A program made the translations under genes and the position numbers. This document shows positions 47,913 to 63,300 of a stretch of 64,000 nt of DNA, piece after piece. Source of the stretch: Euglena gracilis (Eukaryota > Euglenida > Euglenophyceae > Euglenales); contig CP154954.1 in the NCBI GenBank assembly GCA_039621445.1, positions 54,099,775 to 54,163,774 of the forward strand, written 5' to 3'. How positions within the stretch are numbered: the stretch's first letter is position 1; every line of letters starts with the position of its first letter. Under the pieces are notes generated by a model, which saw only the letters and a list, made by a program, of their open reading frames with translations, ran no database searches and was not told where the DNA came from.

Positions 47913-48291
47913 ATTAACCCCCCCCCAAATAATGGGGCAGTGTCCTTTGAGTAGGCAGTGGTAACGGGGCAGGGGGCAGGCCGAAAAATATGGTGCCAAT
48001 AACGGGGCACCCTCCGTTTTTTTGGCCCAAGCGGTTAGCGACAACAAAAATATTCCACAACGCTTGCCTGAGGCGAGTGCGGTTGGTGCAAACGGAATAA
48101 AGCACGGGTCAAAATCATATTCAAGGTCTCGGATCTCAGGTTTGTAACACTCATCATATTCATAAAAAGGAGGATGTGTCACTGATCTCAACATGAAGAC
48201 GGGATGTGGTCAAATAACGGGGCAGAGGAAAAAGACAAAAAATATTGTGCCAGTAACGGGGCACCACGCCCCGTTGTTTGGGGGGGGTTTA
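47913..48291. repeat. Inverted-repeat element with AACCCCCCCCAAATAA ends
   Basis: Left end AACCCCCCCCAAATAATGGGGC and right end GCCCCGTTGTTTGGGGGGGGTT are near-perfect inverses. TAACGGGGCA occurs several times inside. No clear target duplication. Confidence 0.5.
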
Positions 48292-48316
48292 CAACACAGG
48301 TGGTGCCAGGAACAGT

Positions 48317-51300
48317 TCAACGGCCCCCACTTCCAGTCAATGCATCTTGTGGGCCTGGAAGGCCCATTCTCCTTTCCCCCACCTTGCCGAATTTCTTGCC
48401 ATGGCTGCTCAGTTCTGCCACTGGGCGACACACTGCCACGCCAACGGCTGCTCTGCGAAGCCACCGAAATGTCACAACAAACTGGTCACGAACCCAAGCA
48501 ACATTAACTGATAGGCCGAGGCATGCGGACCTTCTGGGCGACCCGGCGGGGCTGCAGGAGGGAGGACTGGAGGTGAAAGGGGGGGTGGCAACAATGCACG
48601 TCATTCCGCTCCTTTTGTGGCACAGACACTGCCACCTCGGCTCTGCCTCATCCCATCCCCTTTGCGAGATTGGCGTTTGGCTGAATAGCTTGACTGACCC
48701 CTCCTTGCCATCCCCCCACCCTCCCCCCGACCCCCAGCTTTGGTTGACCAGTTGCGGCCTCAGATGCACGTTGTGATAGCCGAATCATTGGCAATCATAT
48801 CCCTGCCATTGGTGATCATCATCAGCCTGAACGCAACACCCACCGCCCTTCACTCCCCTCCGTGACCCTGATGCGGGTGCCCCAAAAGACCACACCCCTC
48901 ACAAAAAAACTTCCGCTGCTGTACCTGGGAGCTGCCACTGCTGCAGTTACTGACTGCCCCACCTTCCATGCCGCCTGATGTCATGCTGCAAAATGTCAGG
49001 GCCTCAGCGGGACAAATCGGTCATAATCAGTGGTCATCCAACTCACCTGCACCGATTGGTGTCCTCATGGGCATCAACACAACCGGCGCGTCCAGCGCCT
49101 GTCTTCAATTGCACCCACACGGTGATACCCCCAAAAGTGCTGCCCTCTCCTGCCCCCTGGGACCCGGCGTCAGCCAAGAGTTACTGCCTTCATTCGATTC
49201 AGAACTCACCTGCTTTGATGGTCATCAGCCTGTGCAACCCCCTCCCCGCCAAAATCACACTGCTGGCTGCCACAGGGGCCAGGCAGGGAACGAACAGGGA
49301 AAGCAGCACCGGGGGCCGCCTGCACGGGAGAAGGTGCTGCAACGCCCCCCCACTTCCAGTCAATGCGTCTTGTGGGCCTGGCAGGCCCATTCTCCCTTTC
49401 CCCCACCTTGCCCAATTTCTTGCCATGGCCGCTCGGGTTTGCTCAGTTCTGCCACTGGGCGACACACTGCCACGCCAACGGCTGCGCTGCGAAGCCACCA
49501 AAAGGTCACAACAAACTGGTCGCGAACCCAAGCAACATTAACTGATAGGCCGAGGGATGTGGACCTTCTGGGCGACCCGGCGGGGCTGCAGGAGGACTGG
49601 AGGTGAAAAGGGGGGTGGCAACAATGCACGTCGTTCCGCTCCTTTTGTGGCACAGACACTGCCACCTCGGCTCTGCCTCATCCCATCCCCTTTGCGAGAT
49701 TGGCGTTTGGCTGAAAAGCTCGACTGACCCCTCCCTGCCATCCCCCCACCCTCCTCCCGACCCCCAGCCCTGGTTGACCAGTTGCGGCCTCAGATGCACG
49801 TTGTGATAGCCGAATCATTGGCAATCATATCCCTGCCATTGCTCATCATCATCAGCCTGAACGCAACACCCACCGCCCTTCACTCCCCTCCGTGACCCTG
49901 ATGCGGGTGCCCCAAAAGACCACACCCCTCACAAAAAAACTTCTGCTGCTGTACCTGGGAGCTGCCACTGCTGCAGTTACTGACTTCCCCACCTTCCATG
50001 CCGCCTGATGTCATGCTGCAAAACGTCAGGGCCTCAGCGGGACAAATCGGTCATAATCAGTGGTCATCCAACTCACCTGCACCGATTGGTGTCCTCATGG
50101 GCATCAACACAACCGGCGCCTCCAGCGCCTGTCTTCAATTGCACCCACACGGTGATACCCCCAAAAGTGCTGCCCTCTCCTGCCCCCTGGGACCTGGCGT
50201 CAGCCAAGAGTTACTGCCATCATTCGATTCAGAACTCACCTGCTTTGATGGTCATCATCAGCCTGTGCAACCCCCTCCCCGCCAAAATCACACTGCTGGC
50301 TGCCACAGGGGCCAGGCAGGGAACGAACAGGGAAAGCAGCACCGGGGGCCGCCTGCACGGGAGAAGGTGCTGCAACGCCCCCCCACTTCCAGTCAATGCG
50401 TCTTGTGGGCCTGGCAGGCCCATTCTCCCTTTCCCCCACCTTGCCCAATTTCTTGCCATGGCCGCTCGGGTTTGCTCAGTTCTGCCACTGGGCGACACAC
50501 TGCCACGCCAACGGCTGCGCTGCGAAGCCACCAAAAGGCCACAACAAACTGGTCGCGAACCCAAGCAACATTAACTGATAGGCCGAGGGATGCGGACCTT
50601 CTGGGCGACCCGGCGGGGCTGCAGGAGGGAGGACTGGAGGTGAAAGGGGGGGTGGCAACAATGCACGTCATTCCGCTCCTTTTGTGGCACAGACACTGCC
50701 ACCTCGGCTCTGCCTCATCCCATCCCCTTTGCGAGATTGGCGTTTGGCTGAAAAGCTTGACTGACCCCTCCTTGCCATCCCCCCACCCTCCCCCCGACCC
50801 CCAGCTTTGGTTGACCAGTTGCGGCCTCAGATGCACGTTGTGATAGCCGAATCATTGGCAATCATATCCCTGCCATTGGTGATCATCATCAGCCTGAACG
50901 CAACACCCACCGCCCCACACTCCCCTCCGTGACCCTGATGCGGGTGCCCCAAAAGACCACACCCCTCACAAAAAAACTTCCGCTGCTGTACCTGGGAGCT
51001 GCCACTGCTGCAGTTACTGACTGCCCCACCTTCCATGCCGCCTGATGTCATGCTGCAAAATGTCAGGGCCGCAGCGGGACAAATCGGTCATAATCAGTGG
51101 TCATCCAACTCACCTGCACCGATTGGTGTCCTCATGGGCATCAACACAACCGGCGCCTCCAGCGCCTGTCTTCAATTGCACCCACACGGTGATACCCCCA
51201 AAAGTGCTGCCCTCTCCTGCCCCCTGGGACCCGGCGTCAGCCAAGAGTTACTGCCTTCATTCGATTCAGAACTCACCTGCTTTGATGGTCATCATCAGCC

Positions 51301-54300
51301 TGTGCAACCCCCCCGCCAAAATCACACTGCTGGCTGCCACAGGGGCCAGGCAGGGAACGAACAGGGAAAGCAGCACCGGGGGCCGCCTGCACGGGAGAAG
51401 GTGCTGCAACGCCCCCCCACTTCCAGTCAATGCGTCTTGTGGGCCTGGCAGGCCCATTCTCCCTTTCCCCCACCTTGCCCAATTTCTTGCCATGGCCGCT
51501 GGAGTGTGCTCAGTTCTGCCACTGGGCGACACACTGCCACGCCAACGGCTGCGCTGCGAAGCCACCAAAAGGCCACAACAAACTGGTCGCGAACCCAAGC
51601 AACATTAACTGATAGGCCGAGGGATGTGGACCTTCTGGGCGACCCGGCGGGGCTGCAGGAAGACTGGAGGTGAAAAGGGGGGTGGCAACAATGCACGTCG
51701 TTCCGCTCCTTTTGTGGCACAGACACTGCCACCTCGGCTCTGCCTCATCCCATCCCCTTTGCGAGATTGGCGTTTGGCTGAAAAGCTCGACTGACCCCTC
51801 CCTGCCATCCCCCCACCCTCCCCCCGACCCCCAGCTTTGGTTGACCAGTTGCGGCCTCAGATGCACGTTGTGATAGCCGAATCATTGGCAATCATATCCC
51901 TGCCATTGGTGATCATCATCAGCCTGAACGCAACACCCACCGCCCTTCACTCCCCTCCGTGACCCTGATGCGGGTGCCCCAAAAGACCACACCCCTCACA
52001 AAAAAACTTCCGCTGCTGTACCTGGGAGCTGCCACTGCTGCAGTTACTGACTTCCCCACCTTCCATGCCGCCTGATGTCATGCTGCAAAATGTCAGGGCC
52101 TCAGCGGGACAAATCGGTCATAATCAGTGGTCATCCAACTCACCTGCACCGATTGGTGTCCTCATGGGCATCAACACAACCGGCGCCTCCAGCGCCTGTC
52201 TTCAATTGCACCCACACGGTGATACCCCCAAAAGTGCTGCCCTCTCCTGCCCCCTGGGACCCGGCGTCAGCCAAGAGTTACTGCCTTCATTCGATTCAGA
52301 ACTCACCTGCTTTGATGGTCATCATCAGCCTGTGCAACCCCCTCCCCGCCAAAATCACACTGCTGGCTGCCACAGGGGCCAGGCAGGGAACGAACAGGGA
52401 AAGCAGCACCGGGGGCCGCCTGCACGGGAGAAGGTGCTGCAACGCCCCCCCACTTCCAGTCAATGCGTCTTGTGGGCCTGGCAGGCCCATTCTCCCTTTC
52501 CCCCACCTTGCCCAATTTCTTGCCATGGCCGCTCGGGTTTGCTCAGTTCTGCCACTGGGCGACACACTGCCACGCCAACGGCTGCGCTGCGAAGCCACCA
52601 AAAGGTCACAACAAACTGGTCGCGAACCCAAGCAACATTAACTGATAGGCCGAGGGATGTGGACCTTCTGGGCGACCCGGCGGGGCTGCAGGAGGACTGG
52701 AGGTGAAAAGGGGGGTGGCAACAATGCACGTCGTTCCGCTCCTTTTGTAGCACAGACACTGCCACCTCGGCTCTGCCTCATCCCATCCCCTTTGCGAGAT
52801 TGGCGTTTGGCTGAAAAGCTCGACTGACCCCTCCTTGCCATCCCCCCACCCTCCTCCCGACCCCCAGCCCTGGTTGACCAGTTGCGGCCTCAGATGCACG
52901 TTGTGATAGCCGAATCATTGGCAATCATATCCCTGCCATTGCTGATCATCATCAGCCTGAACGCAACACCCACCGCCCTTCACTCCCCTCCGTGACCCTG
53001 ATGCGGGTGCCCCAAAAGACCACACCCCTCACAAAAAAACTTCCGCTGCTGTACCTGGGAGCTGCCACTGCTGCAGTTACTGACTGCCCCACCTTCCATG
53101 CCGCCTGATGTCATGCTGCAAAATGTCAGGGCCTCAGCGGGACAAATCGGTCATAATCAGTGGTCATCCAACTCACCTGCACCGATTGGTGTCCTCATGG
53201 GCATCAACACAACCGGCGCGTCCAGCGCCTGTCTTCAATTGCACCCACACGGTGATACCCCCAAAAGTGCTGCCCTCTCCTGCCCCCTGGGACCCGGCGT
53301 CAGCCAAGAGTTACTGCCTTCATTCGATTCAGAACTCACCTGCTTTGATGGTCATCATCAGCCTGTGCAACCCCCTCCCCGCCAAAATCACACTGCTGGC
53401 TGCCACAGGGGCCAGGCAGGGAACGAACAGGGAAAGCAGCACCGGGGGCCGCCTGCACGGGAGAAGGTGCTGCAACGCCCCCCCACTTCCAATCAATGCG
53501 TCTTGTGGGCCTGGCAGGCCCATTCTCCCTTTCCCCCACCTTGCCCAATTTCTTGCCATGGCCGCTGGAGTGTGCTCAGTTCTGCCACTGGGCGACACAC
53601 TGCCACGCCAACGGCTGCGCTGCGAAGCCACCAAAAGGCCACAACAAACTGGTCGCGAACCCAAGCAACATTAACTGATAGGCCGAGGGATGCGGACCTT
53701 CTGGGCGACCCGGCGGGGCTGCAGGAGGGAGGACTGGAGGTGAAAAGGGGGGGTGGCAACAATGCACGTCGTTCCGCTCCTTTTGTGGCACAGACACTGC
53801 CACCTCGGCTCTGCCTCATCCCATCCCCTTTGCGAGATTGGCGTTTGGCTGAAAAGCTTGACTGACCCCTCCTTGCCATCCCCCCACCCTCCCCCCGACC
53901 CCCAGCTTTGGTTGACCAGTTGCGGCCTCAGATGCACGTTGTGATAGCCGAATCATTGGCAATCATATCCCTGCTATTGGTGATCATCATCAGCCTGAAC
54001 GCAACACCCACCGCCCCACACTCCCCTCCGTGACCCTGATGCGGGTGCCCCAAAAGACCACACCCCTCACAAAAAAACTTCCGCTGCTGTACCTGGGAGC
54101 TGCCACTGCTGCAGTTACTGACATGCCCCACCTTCCATGCCGCCTGATGTCATGCTGCAAAATGTCAGGGCCGCAGCGGGACAAATCGGTCATAATCAGT
54201 GGTCATCCAACTCACCTGCACCGATTGGTGTCCTCATGGGCATCAACACAACCGGCGCCTCCAGCGCCTGTCTTCAATTGCACCCACACGGTGATACCCC

Positions 54301-57300
54301 CAAAAGTGCTGCCCTCTCCTGCCCCCTGGGACCCGGCGTCAGCCAAGAGTTACTGCCTTCATTCGATTCAGAACTCACCTGCTTTGATGGTCATCATCAG
54401 CCTGTGCAACCCCCTCCCCGCCAAAATCACACTGCTGGCTGCCACAGGGGCCAGGCAGGGAACGAACAGGGAAAGCAGCACCGGGGGCCGCCTGCACGGG
54501 AGAAGGTGCTGCAACGCCCCCCCACTTCCAGTCAATGCGTCTTGTGGGCCTGGCAGGCCCATTCTCCCTTTCCCCCACCTTGCCCAATTTCTTGCCATGG
54601 CCGCTGGGGTGTGCTCAGTTCTGCCACTGGGCGACACACTGCCACGCCAACGGCTGCGCTGCGAAGCCACCAAAAGGTCACAACAAACTGGTCGCGAACC
54701 CAAGCAACATTAACTGATAGGCCGAGGGATGTGGACCTTCTGGGCGACCCGGCGGGGCTGCAGGAAGACTGGAGGTGAAAAGGGGGGTGGCAACAATGCA
54801 CGTCGTTCCGCTCCTTTTGTGGCACAGACACTGCCACCTCGGCTCTGCCTCATCCCATCCCCTTTGCGAGATTGGCGTTTGGCTGAAAAGCTCGACTGAC
54901 CCCTCCCTGCCATCCCCCCACCCTCCTCCCGACCCCCAGCCCTGGTTGACCAGTTGCGGCCTCAGATGCACGTTGTGATAGCCGAATCATTAGCAATCAT
55001 ATCCCTGCTATTGGTGATTATCATCAGCCTGAACGCAACACCCACCGCCCCACACTCCCCTCCGTGACCCTGATGCGGGTGCCCCAAAAGACCACACCCC
55101 TCACAAAAAAACTTCTGCTGCTGTACCTGGGAGCTGCCACTGCTGCAGTTACTGACTTCCCCACCTTCCATGCCGCCTGATGTCATGCTGCAAAATGTCA
55201 GGGCCTCAGCGGGACAAATCGGTCATAATCAGTGGTCATCCAACTCACCTGCACCGATTGGTGTCCTCATGGGCATCAACACAACCGGCGCCTCCAGCGC
55301 CTGTCTTCAATTGCACCCACACGGTGATACCCCCAAAAGTGCTGCCCTCTCCTGCCCCCTGGGACCTGGCGTCAGCCAAGAGTTACTGCCTTCATTCGAT
55401 TCAGAACTCACCTGCTTTGATGGTCATCATCAGCCTGTGCAACCCCCCCCCCCCCGCCAAAATCACACTGCTGGCTGCCACAGGGGCCAGGCAGGGAACG
55501 AACAGGGAAAGCAGCACCGGGGGCCGCCTGCACGGGAGAAGGTGCTGCAACGCCCCCCCACTTCCAGTCAATGCGTCTTGTGGGCCTGGCAGGCCCATTC
55601 TCCCTTTCCCCCACCTTGCCCAATTTCTTGCCATGGCCGCTCGGGTGTGCTCAGTTCTGCCACTGGGCGACACACTGCCACGCCAACGGCTGCGCTGCGA
55701 AGTCACCAAAAGGTCACAACAAACTGGTCGCGAACCCAAGCAACATTAACTGATAGGCCGAGGGATGTGGACCTTCTGGGCGACCCGGCGGGGCTGCAGG
55801 AGGACTGGAGGTGAAAAGGGGGGTGGCAACAATGCATGTCGTTCCGCTCCTTTTGTAGCACAGACACTGCCACCTCGGCTCTGCCTCATCCCATCCCCTT
55901 TGCGAGATTGGCGTTTGGCTGAAAAGCTCGACTGACCCCTCCCTGCCATCCCCCCACCCTCCTCCCGACCCCCAGCCCTGGTTGACCAGTTGCGGCCTCA
56001 GATGCACGTTGTGATAGCCGAATCATTGGCAATCATATCCCTGCTATTGGTGATTATCATCAGCCTGAACGCAACACACACCGCCCTTCACTCCCCTCCG
56101 TGACCCTGATGCGGGTGCCCCAAAAGACCACACCCCTCACAAAAAAACTTCTGCTGCTGTACCTGGGTGCTGCCACTGCTGCAGTTACTGACTTCCCCAC
56201 CTTCCATGCCGCCTGATGTCATGCTGCAAAATGTCAGGGCCTCAGCGGGACAAATCGGTCATAATCAGTGGTCATCCAACTCACCTGCACCGATTGGTGT
56301 CCTCATGGGCATCAACACAACCGGCGCCTCCAGCGCCTGTCTTCAATTGCACCCACATGGTGATACCCCCAAAAGTGCTGCCCTCTCCTGCCCCCTGGGA
56401 CCTGGCGTCAGCCAAGAGTTACTGCCTTCATTCGATTCAGAACTCACCTGCTTTGATGGTCATCATCAGCCTGTGCAACCCCCTCCCCGCCAAAATCACA
56501 CTGCTGGCTGCCACAGGGGCCAGGCAGGGAACGAACAGGGAAAGCAGCACCGGGGGCCGCCTGCACGGGAGAAGGTGCTGCAACGCCCCCCCACTTCCAA
56601 TCAATGCGTCTTGTGGGCCTGGCAGGCCCATTCTCCCTTTCCCCCACCTTGCCCAATTTCTTGCCATGGCCGCTGGAGTGTGCTCAGTTCTGCCACTGGG
56701 CGACACACTGCCACGCCAACGGCTGCGCTGCGAAGCCACCAAAAGGCCACAACAAACTGGTCGCGAACCCAAGCAACATTAACTGATAGGCCGAGGGATG
56801 CGGACCTTCTGGGCGACCCGGCGGGGCTGCAGGAGGGAGGACTGGAGGTGAAAAGGGGGGGTGGCAACAATGCACGTCGTTCCGCTCCTTTTGTGGCACA
56901 GACACTGCCACCTCGGCTCTGCCTCATCCCATCCCCTTTGCGAGATTGGCGTTTGGCTGAAAAGCTCGACTGACCCCTCCCTGCCATCCCCCCACCCTCC
57001 CCCCGACCCCCAGCTTTGGTTGACCAGTTGCGGCCTCAGATGCACGTTGTGATAGCCGAATCATTGGCAATCATATCCCTGCCATTGGTGATCATCATCA
57101 GCCTGAACGCAACACCCACCGCCCTTCACTCCCCTCCGTGACCCTGATGCGGGTGCCCCAAAAGACCACACCCCTCACAAAAAAACTTCTGCTGCTGTAC
57201 CTTCGAGCTGCCACTGCTGCAGTTACTGACTTCCCCACCTTCCATGCCGCCTGATGTCATGCTGCAAAATGTCAGGGCCTCAGCGGGACAAATCGGTCAT

Positions 57301-60300
57301 AATCAGTGGTCATCCAACTCACCTGCACCGATTGGTGTCCTCATGGGCATCAACACAACCGGCGCCTCCAGCGCCTGTCTTCAATTGCACCCACACGGTG
57401 ATACCCCCAAAAGTGCTGCCCTCTCCTGCCCCCTGGGACCCGGCGTCAGCCAAGAGTTACTGCCATCATTCGATTCAGAACTCACCTGCTTTGATGGTCA
57501 TCATCAGCCTGTGCAACCCCCCGCCAAAATCACACTGCTGGCTGCCACAGGGGCCAGGCAGGGAACGAACAGGGAAAGCAGCACCGGGGGCCGCCTGCAC
57601 GGGAGAAGGTGCTGCAACGCCCCCCCACTTCCAGTCAATGCATCTTGTGGGCCTGGCAGGCCCATTCTCCCTTTCCCCCACCTTGCCCAATTTCTTGCCA
57701 TGGCCGCTGGGGTGTGCTCAGTTCTGCCACTGGGCGACACACACTGCCACGCCAACGGCTGCGCTGCGAAGCCACCAAAAGGCCACAACAAACTGGTCGC
57801 GAACCCAAGCAACATTAACTGATAGGCCGAGGGATGCGGACCTTCTGGGCGACCCGGCGGGGCTGCAGGAGGGAGGACTGGAGGTGAAAAGGGGGGGGGG
57901 GTGGCAACAATGCACGTCGTTCCGCTCCTTTTGTGGCACAGACACTGCCACCTCGGCTCTGCCTCATCCCATCCCCTTTGCGAGATTGGCGTTTGGCTGA
58001 AAAGCTTGACTGACCCCTCCCTGCCATCCCCCCCCCACCCGACCCCCAGCTTTGGTTGACCAGTTGCGGCCTCAGATGCACGTTGTGATAGCCGAATCAT
58101 TGGCAATCATATCCCTGCTATTGGTGATCATCATCAGCCTGAACGCAACACCCACCGCCCCACACTCCCCTCCGTGACACTCCTTGCGCTGCACCAAAAG
58201 ACCCCACCCCTCATAAAAAAACCTCCGCTGCTGTACCTGGGAGCTGCCACTGCTGCAGTTACTGACTTCCCCACCTTCCATGCCGCCTGATGTCATGCTG
58301 CAAAATGTCAGGGCCGCAGCGGGACAAATCGGTCATAATCAGTGGTCATCCAACTCACCTGCACCGATTGGTGTCCTCATGGGCATCAACACAACCGGCG
58401 CGTCCAGCGCCTGTCTTCAATTGCACCCACACGGTGATACCCCCAAAAGTGCTGCCCTCTCCTGCCCCCTGGGACCCGGCGTCAGCCAAGAGTTACTGCC
58501 TTCATTCGATTCAGAACTCACCTGCTTTGATGGTCATCATCAGCCTGTGCAACCCCCCCCCCCCCCGCCAAAATCACACTGCTGGCTGCCACAGGGGCCA
58601 GGCAGGGAACGAACAGAGAAAGCAGCACCGGGGGCCGCCTGCACGGGAGAAGGTGCTGCAACGCCCCCCCACTTCCAGTCAATGCGTCTTGTGGGCCTGG
58701 CAGGCCCATTCTCCCTTTCCCCCACCTTGCCCAATTTCTTGCCATGGCCGCTGGGGTGTGCTCAGTTCTGCCACTGGGCGACACACTGCCACGCCAACGG
58801 CTGCGCTGCGAAGCCACCAAAAGGTCACAACAAACTGGTCGCGAACCCAAGCAACATTAACTGATAGGCCGAGGGATGCGGACCTTCTGGGCGACCCGGC
58901 GGGGCTGCAGGAGGGAGGACTGGAGGTGAAAAGGGGGGGGGGGGTGGCAACAATGCACGTCGTTCCGCTCCTTTTGTGGCACAGACACTGCCACCTCGGC
59001 TCTGCCTCATCCCATCCCCTTTGCGAGATTGGCGTTTGGCTGAAAAGCTTGACTGACCCCTCCCTGCCATCCCCCCCCCCACCCGACCCCCAGCTTTGGT
59101 TGACCAGTTGCGGCCTCAGATGCACGTTGTGATAGCCGAATCATTGGCAATCATATCCCTGCTATTGGTGATCATCATCAGCCTGAACGCAACACCCACC
59201 GCCCCACACTCCCCTCCGTGACCCTGATGCGGGTGCCCCAAAAGACCACACCCCTCACAAAAAAACTTCCGCTGCTGTACCTGGGAGCTGCCACTGCTGC
59301 AGTTACTGACTTCCCCACCTTCCATGCCGCCTGATGTCATGCTGCAAAATGTCAGGGCCGCAGCGGGACAAATCGGTCATAATCAGTGGTCATCCAACTC
59401 ACCTGCACCGATTGGTGTCCTCATGGGCATCAACACAACCGGCGCCTCCAGCGCCTGTCTTCAATTGCACCCACACGGTGATACCCCCAAAAGTGCTGCC
59501 CTCTCCTGCCCCCTGGGACCCGGCGTCAGCCAAGAGTTACTGCCTTCATTCGATTCAGAACTCACCTGCTTTGATGGTCATCATCAGCCTGTGCAACCCC
59601 CCCCCCCCGCCAAAATCACACTGCTGGCTGCCACAGGGGCCAGGCAGGGAACGAACAGAGAAAGCAGCACCGGGGGCCGCCTGCACGGGAGAAGGTGCTG
59701 CAACGCCCCCCCACTTCCAGTCAATGCGTCTTGTGGGCCTGGCAGGCCCATTCTCCCTTTCCCCCACCTTGCCCAATTTCTTGCCATGGCCGCTGGGGTG
59801 TGCTCAGTTCTGCCACTGGGCGACACACTGCCACGCCAACGGCTGCGCTGCGAAGCCACCAAAAGGTCACAACAAACTGGTCGCGAACCCAAGCAACATT
59901 AACTGATAGGCCGAGGGATGCGGACCTTCTGGGCGACCCGGCGGGGCTGCAGGAGGGAGGACTGGAGGTGAAAAGGGGGGGGGTGGCAACAATGCATGTC
60001 GTTCCGCTCCTTTTGTAGCACAGACACTGCCACCTCGGCTCTGCCTCATCCCATCCCCTTTGCGAGATTGGCGTTTGGCTGAAAAGCTCGACTGACCCCT
60101 CCCTGCCATCCCCCCACCCTCCCCCCAGCCCTGGTTGACCAGTTGCGGCCTCAGATGCACGTTGTGATAGCCGAATCATTGGCAATCATATCCCTGCCAT
60201 TGGTGATCATCATCAGCCTGAACGCAACACCCACCGCCCCACACTCCCCTCCGTGACCCTGATGCGGGTGCCCCAAAAGACCACACCCCTCACAAAAAAA

Positions 60301-63300
60301 CTTCCGCTGCTGTACCTGGGAGCTGTCACTGCTGCAGTTACTGACTGCCCCACCTTCCATGCCGCCTGATGTCATGCTGCAGCGGGACAAATCGGTCATA
60401 ATCAGTGGTCATCCAACTCACCTGCACCGATTGGTGTCCTCATGGGCATCAACACAATCAGCGCCTCCAGCGCCTGTCTTCAATTGCACCCACACGGTGA
60501 TACCCCCAAAAGTGCTGCCCTCTCCTGCCCCCTGGGACCCGGCGTCAGCCAAGAGTTACTGCCTTCATTCGATTCAGAACTCACCTGCTTTGATGGTCAT
60601 CATCAGCCTGTGCAAACCCCCCCCACCAAAATCACACTGCTGGCTGCCACAGGGGCCAGGCAGGGAACGAACAGGGAAAGCAGCACCGGGGGCCGCCTGC
60701 ACGGGAGAAGGTGCTGCAACGCCCCCCCACTTCCAGTCAATGCGTCTTGTGGGCCTGGCAGGCCCATTCTCCCTTTCCCCCACCTTGCCCAATTTCTTGC
60801 CATGGCCGCTGGGGTGTGCTCAGTTCTGCCACTGGGCGACACACTGCCACGCCAACGGCTGCGCTGCGAAGCCACCAAAAGGTCACAACAAACTGGTCGC
60901 GAACCCAAGCAACATTAACTGATAGGCCGAGGGATGCGGACCTTCTGGGCGACCCGGCGGGGCTGCAGGAGGGAGGACTGGAGGTGAAAAGGGGGGTGGC
61001 AGCAATGCACGTCGTTCCGCTCCTTTTGTGGCACAGACACTGCCACCTCGGCTCTGCCTCATCCCATCCCCTTTGCGAGATTGGCGTTTGGCTGAAAAGC
61101 TCGACTGACCCCTCCCTGCCAACCCCCCCCCCCCCCCCCACCCCCCAACCCCGGTTTACCCGGTGCAGGCCCAGATGCACGTTTTGATAGCCGAATCATT
61201 GGCAATCATATCCCTGCCATTGGTGATCATCATCAGCCTGAACGCAACAGTTGACGCCCCACACTCCCCTCCGTGACCCTGATGCGGGTGCCCCAAAAGA
61301 CCACACCCCTCACAAAAAAACTTCCGCTGCTGTACCTGGGAGCTGCCACTGCTGCAGTTACTGACTTCCCCACCTTCCATGCCGCCTGATGTCATGCTGC
61401 AAAATGTCAGGGCCTCAGCGGGACAAATCGGTCATAATCAGTGGTCATCCAACTCACCTGCACCGATTGGTGTCCTCATGGGCATCAACACAACCGGCGC
61501 CTCCAGCGCCTGTCTTCAATTGCACCCACACGGTGATACCCCCAAAAGTGCTGCCCTCTCCTGCCCCCTGGGACCCGGCGTCAGCCAAGAGTTACTGCCA
61601 TCATTCGATTCAGAACTCACCTGCTTTGATGGTCATCATCAGCCTGTGCAACCCCCTCCCCGCCAAAATCACACTGCTGGCTGCCACAGGGGCCAGGCAG
61701 GGAACGAACAGAGAAAGCAGCACCGGGGGCCACCTGCACGGGAGAAGGTGCTGCAACGCCCCCCCCACTTCCAGTCAATGCGTCTTGTGGGCCTGGCAGG
61801 CCCATTCTCCCTTTCCCCCACCTTGCCCAATTTCTTGCCATGGCCGCTGGGGTGTGCTCAGTTCTGCCACTGGGCGACACACTGCCACGCCAACGGCTGC
61901 GCTGCGAAGCCACCAAAAGGTCACAACAAACTGGTCGCGAACCCAAGCAACATTAACTGATAGGCCGAGGGATGCGGACCTTCTGGGCGACCCGGCGGGG
62001 CTGCAGGAGGGAGGACTGGAGGTGAAAAAGGGGGGTGGCAAAAAAGCACGTCATTCCGCTCCTTTTGTGGCACAGACACTGCCACCTCGGCTCTGCCTCA
62101 TCCCATCCCCTTTGCGAGATTGGCGTTTGGCTGAAAAGCTCGACTGACCCCTCCCTGCCATACCTCCCCGCCCCCCCCCCCCCCCCGACCCCAGCCCTGG
62201 TTGACCAGTTGCGGCCTCAGATGCACGTTGTGATAGCCGAATCATTGGCAATCATATCCCTGCCATTGGTGATCATCATCAGCCTGAACGCAACACCCAC
62301 CGCCCTTCACTCCCCTCCGTGACCCTGATGCGGGTGCCCCAAAAGACCACACCCCTCACAAAAAAACTTCCGCTGCTGTACCTGGGAGCTGCCACTGCTG
62401 CAGTTACTGACTTCCCCACCTTCCATGCCGCCTGATGTCATGCTGCAAAATGTCAGGGCCGCAGCGGGACAAATCGGTCATAATCAGTGGTCATCCAACT
62501 CACCTGCACCGATTGGTGTCCTCATGGGCATCAACACAATCAGCGCCTCTAGCGCCTGTCTTCAATTGCACCCACACGGTGATACCCCCAAAAGTGCTGC
62601 CCTCTCCTGCCCCCTGGGACCCGGCGTCAGCCAAGAGTTACTGCCATCATTCGATTCAGAACTCACCTGCTTTGATGGTCATCATCAGCCTGTGCAACCC
62701 CCTCCCCGCCAAAATCACACTGCTGGCTGCCACAGGGGCCAGGCAGGGAACGAACAGAGAAAGCAGCACCGGGGGCCACCTGCACGGGAGAAGGTGCTGC
62801 AACGCCCCCCCACTTCCAGTCAATGCGTCTTGTGGGCCTGGCAGGCCCATTCTCCCTTTCCCCCACCTTGCCCAATTTCTTGCCATGGCCGCTCGGGTTT
62901 GCTCAGTTCTGCCACTGGGCGACACACTGCCACGCCAACGGCTGCGCTGCGAAACCACCAAAAGGTCACAACAAACTGGTCGCGAACCCAAGCAACATTA
63001 ACTGATAGGCCGAGGGATGCGGACCTTCTGGGCGACCCGGCGGGGCTGCAGGAGGGAGGACTGGAGGTGAAAAGGGGGGTGGCAACAACAATGCACGTCA
63101 TTCCGCTCCTTTTGTGGCACAGACACTGCCACCTCGGCTCTGCCTCATCCCATCCCCTTTGCGAGATTGGCGTTTGGCTGAAAAGCTCGACTGACCCCTC
63201 CCTGCCATCCCCCCACCCTCCCCCCGACCCCCAGCCCTGGTTGACCAGTTGCGGCCTCAGATGCACGTTGTGATAGCCGAATCATTGGCAATCATATCCC

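Noticed and set aside
47880-48194. Minus-strand ORF as the missing upstream HSP90 exon
   Set aside because: The peptide has no HSP90 middle-domain motif, and the region is part of a G/C-tract inverted-repeat element.
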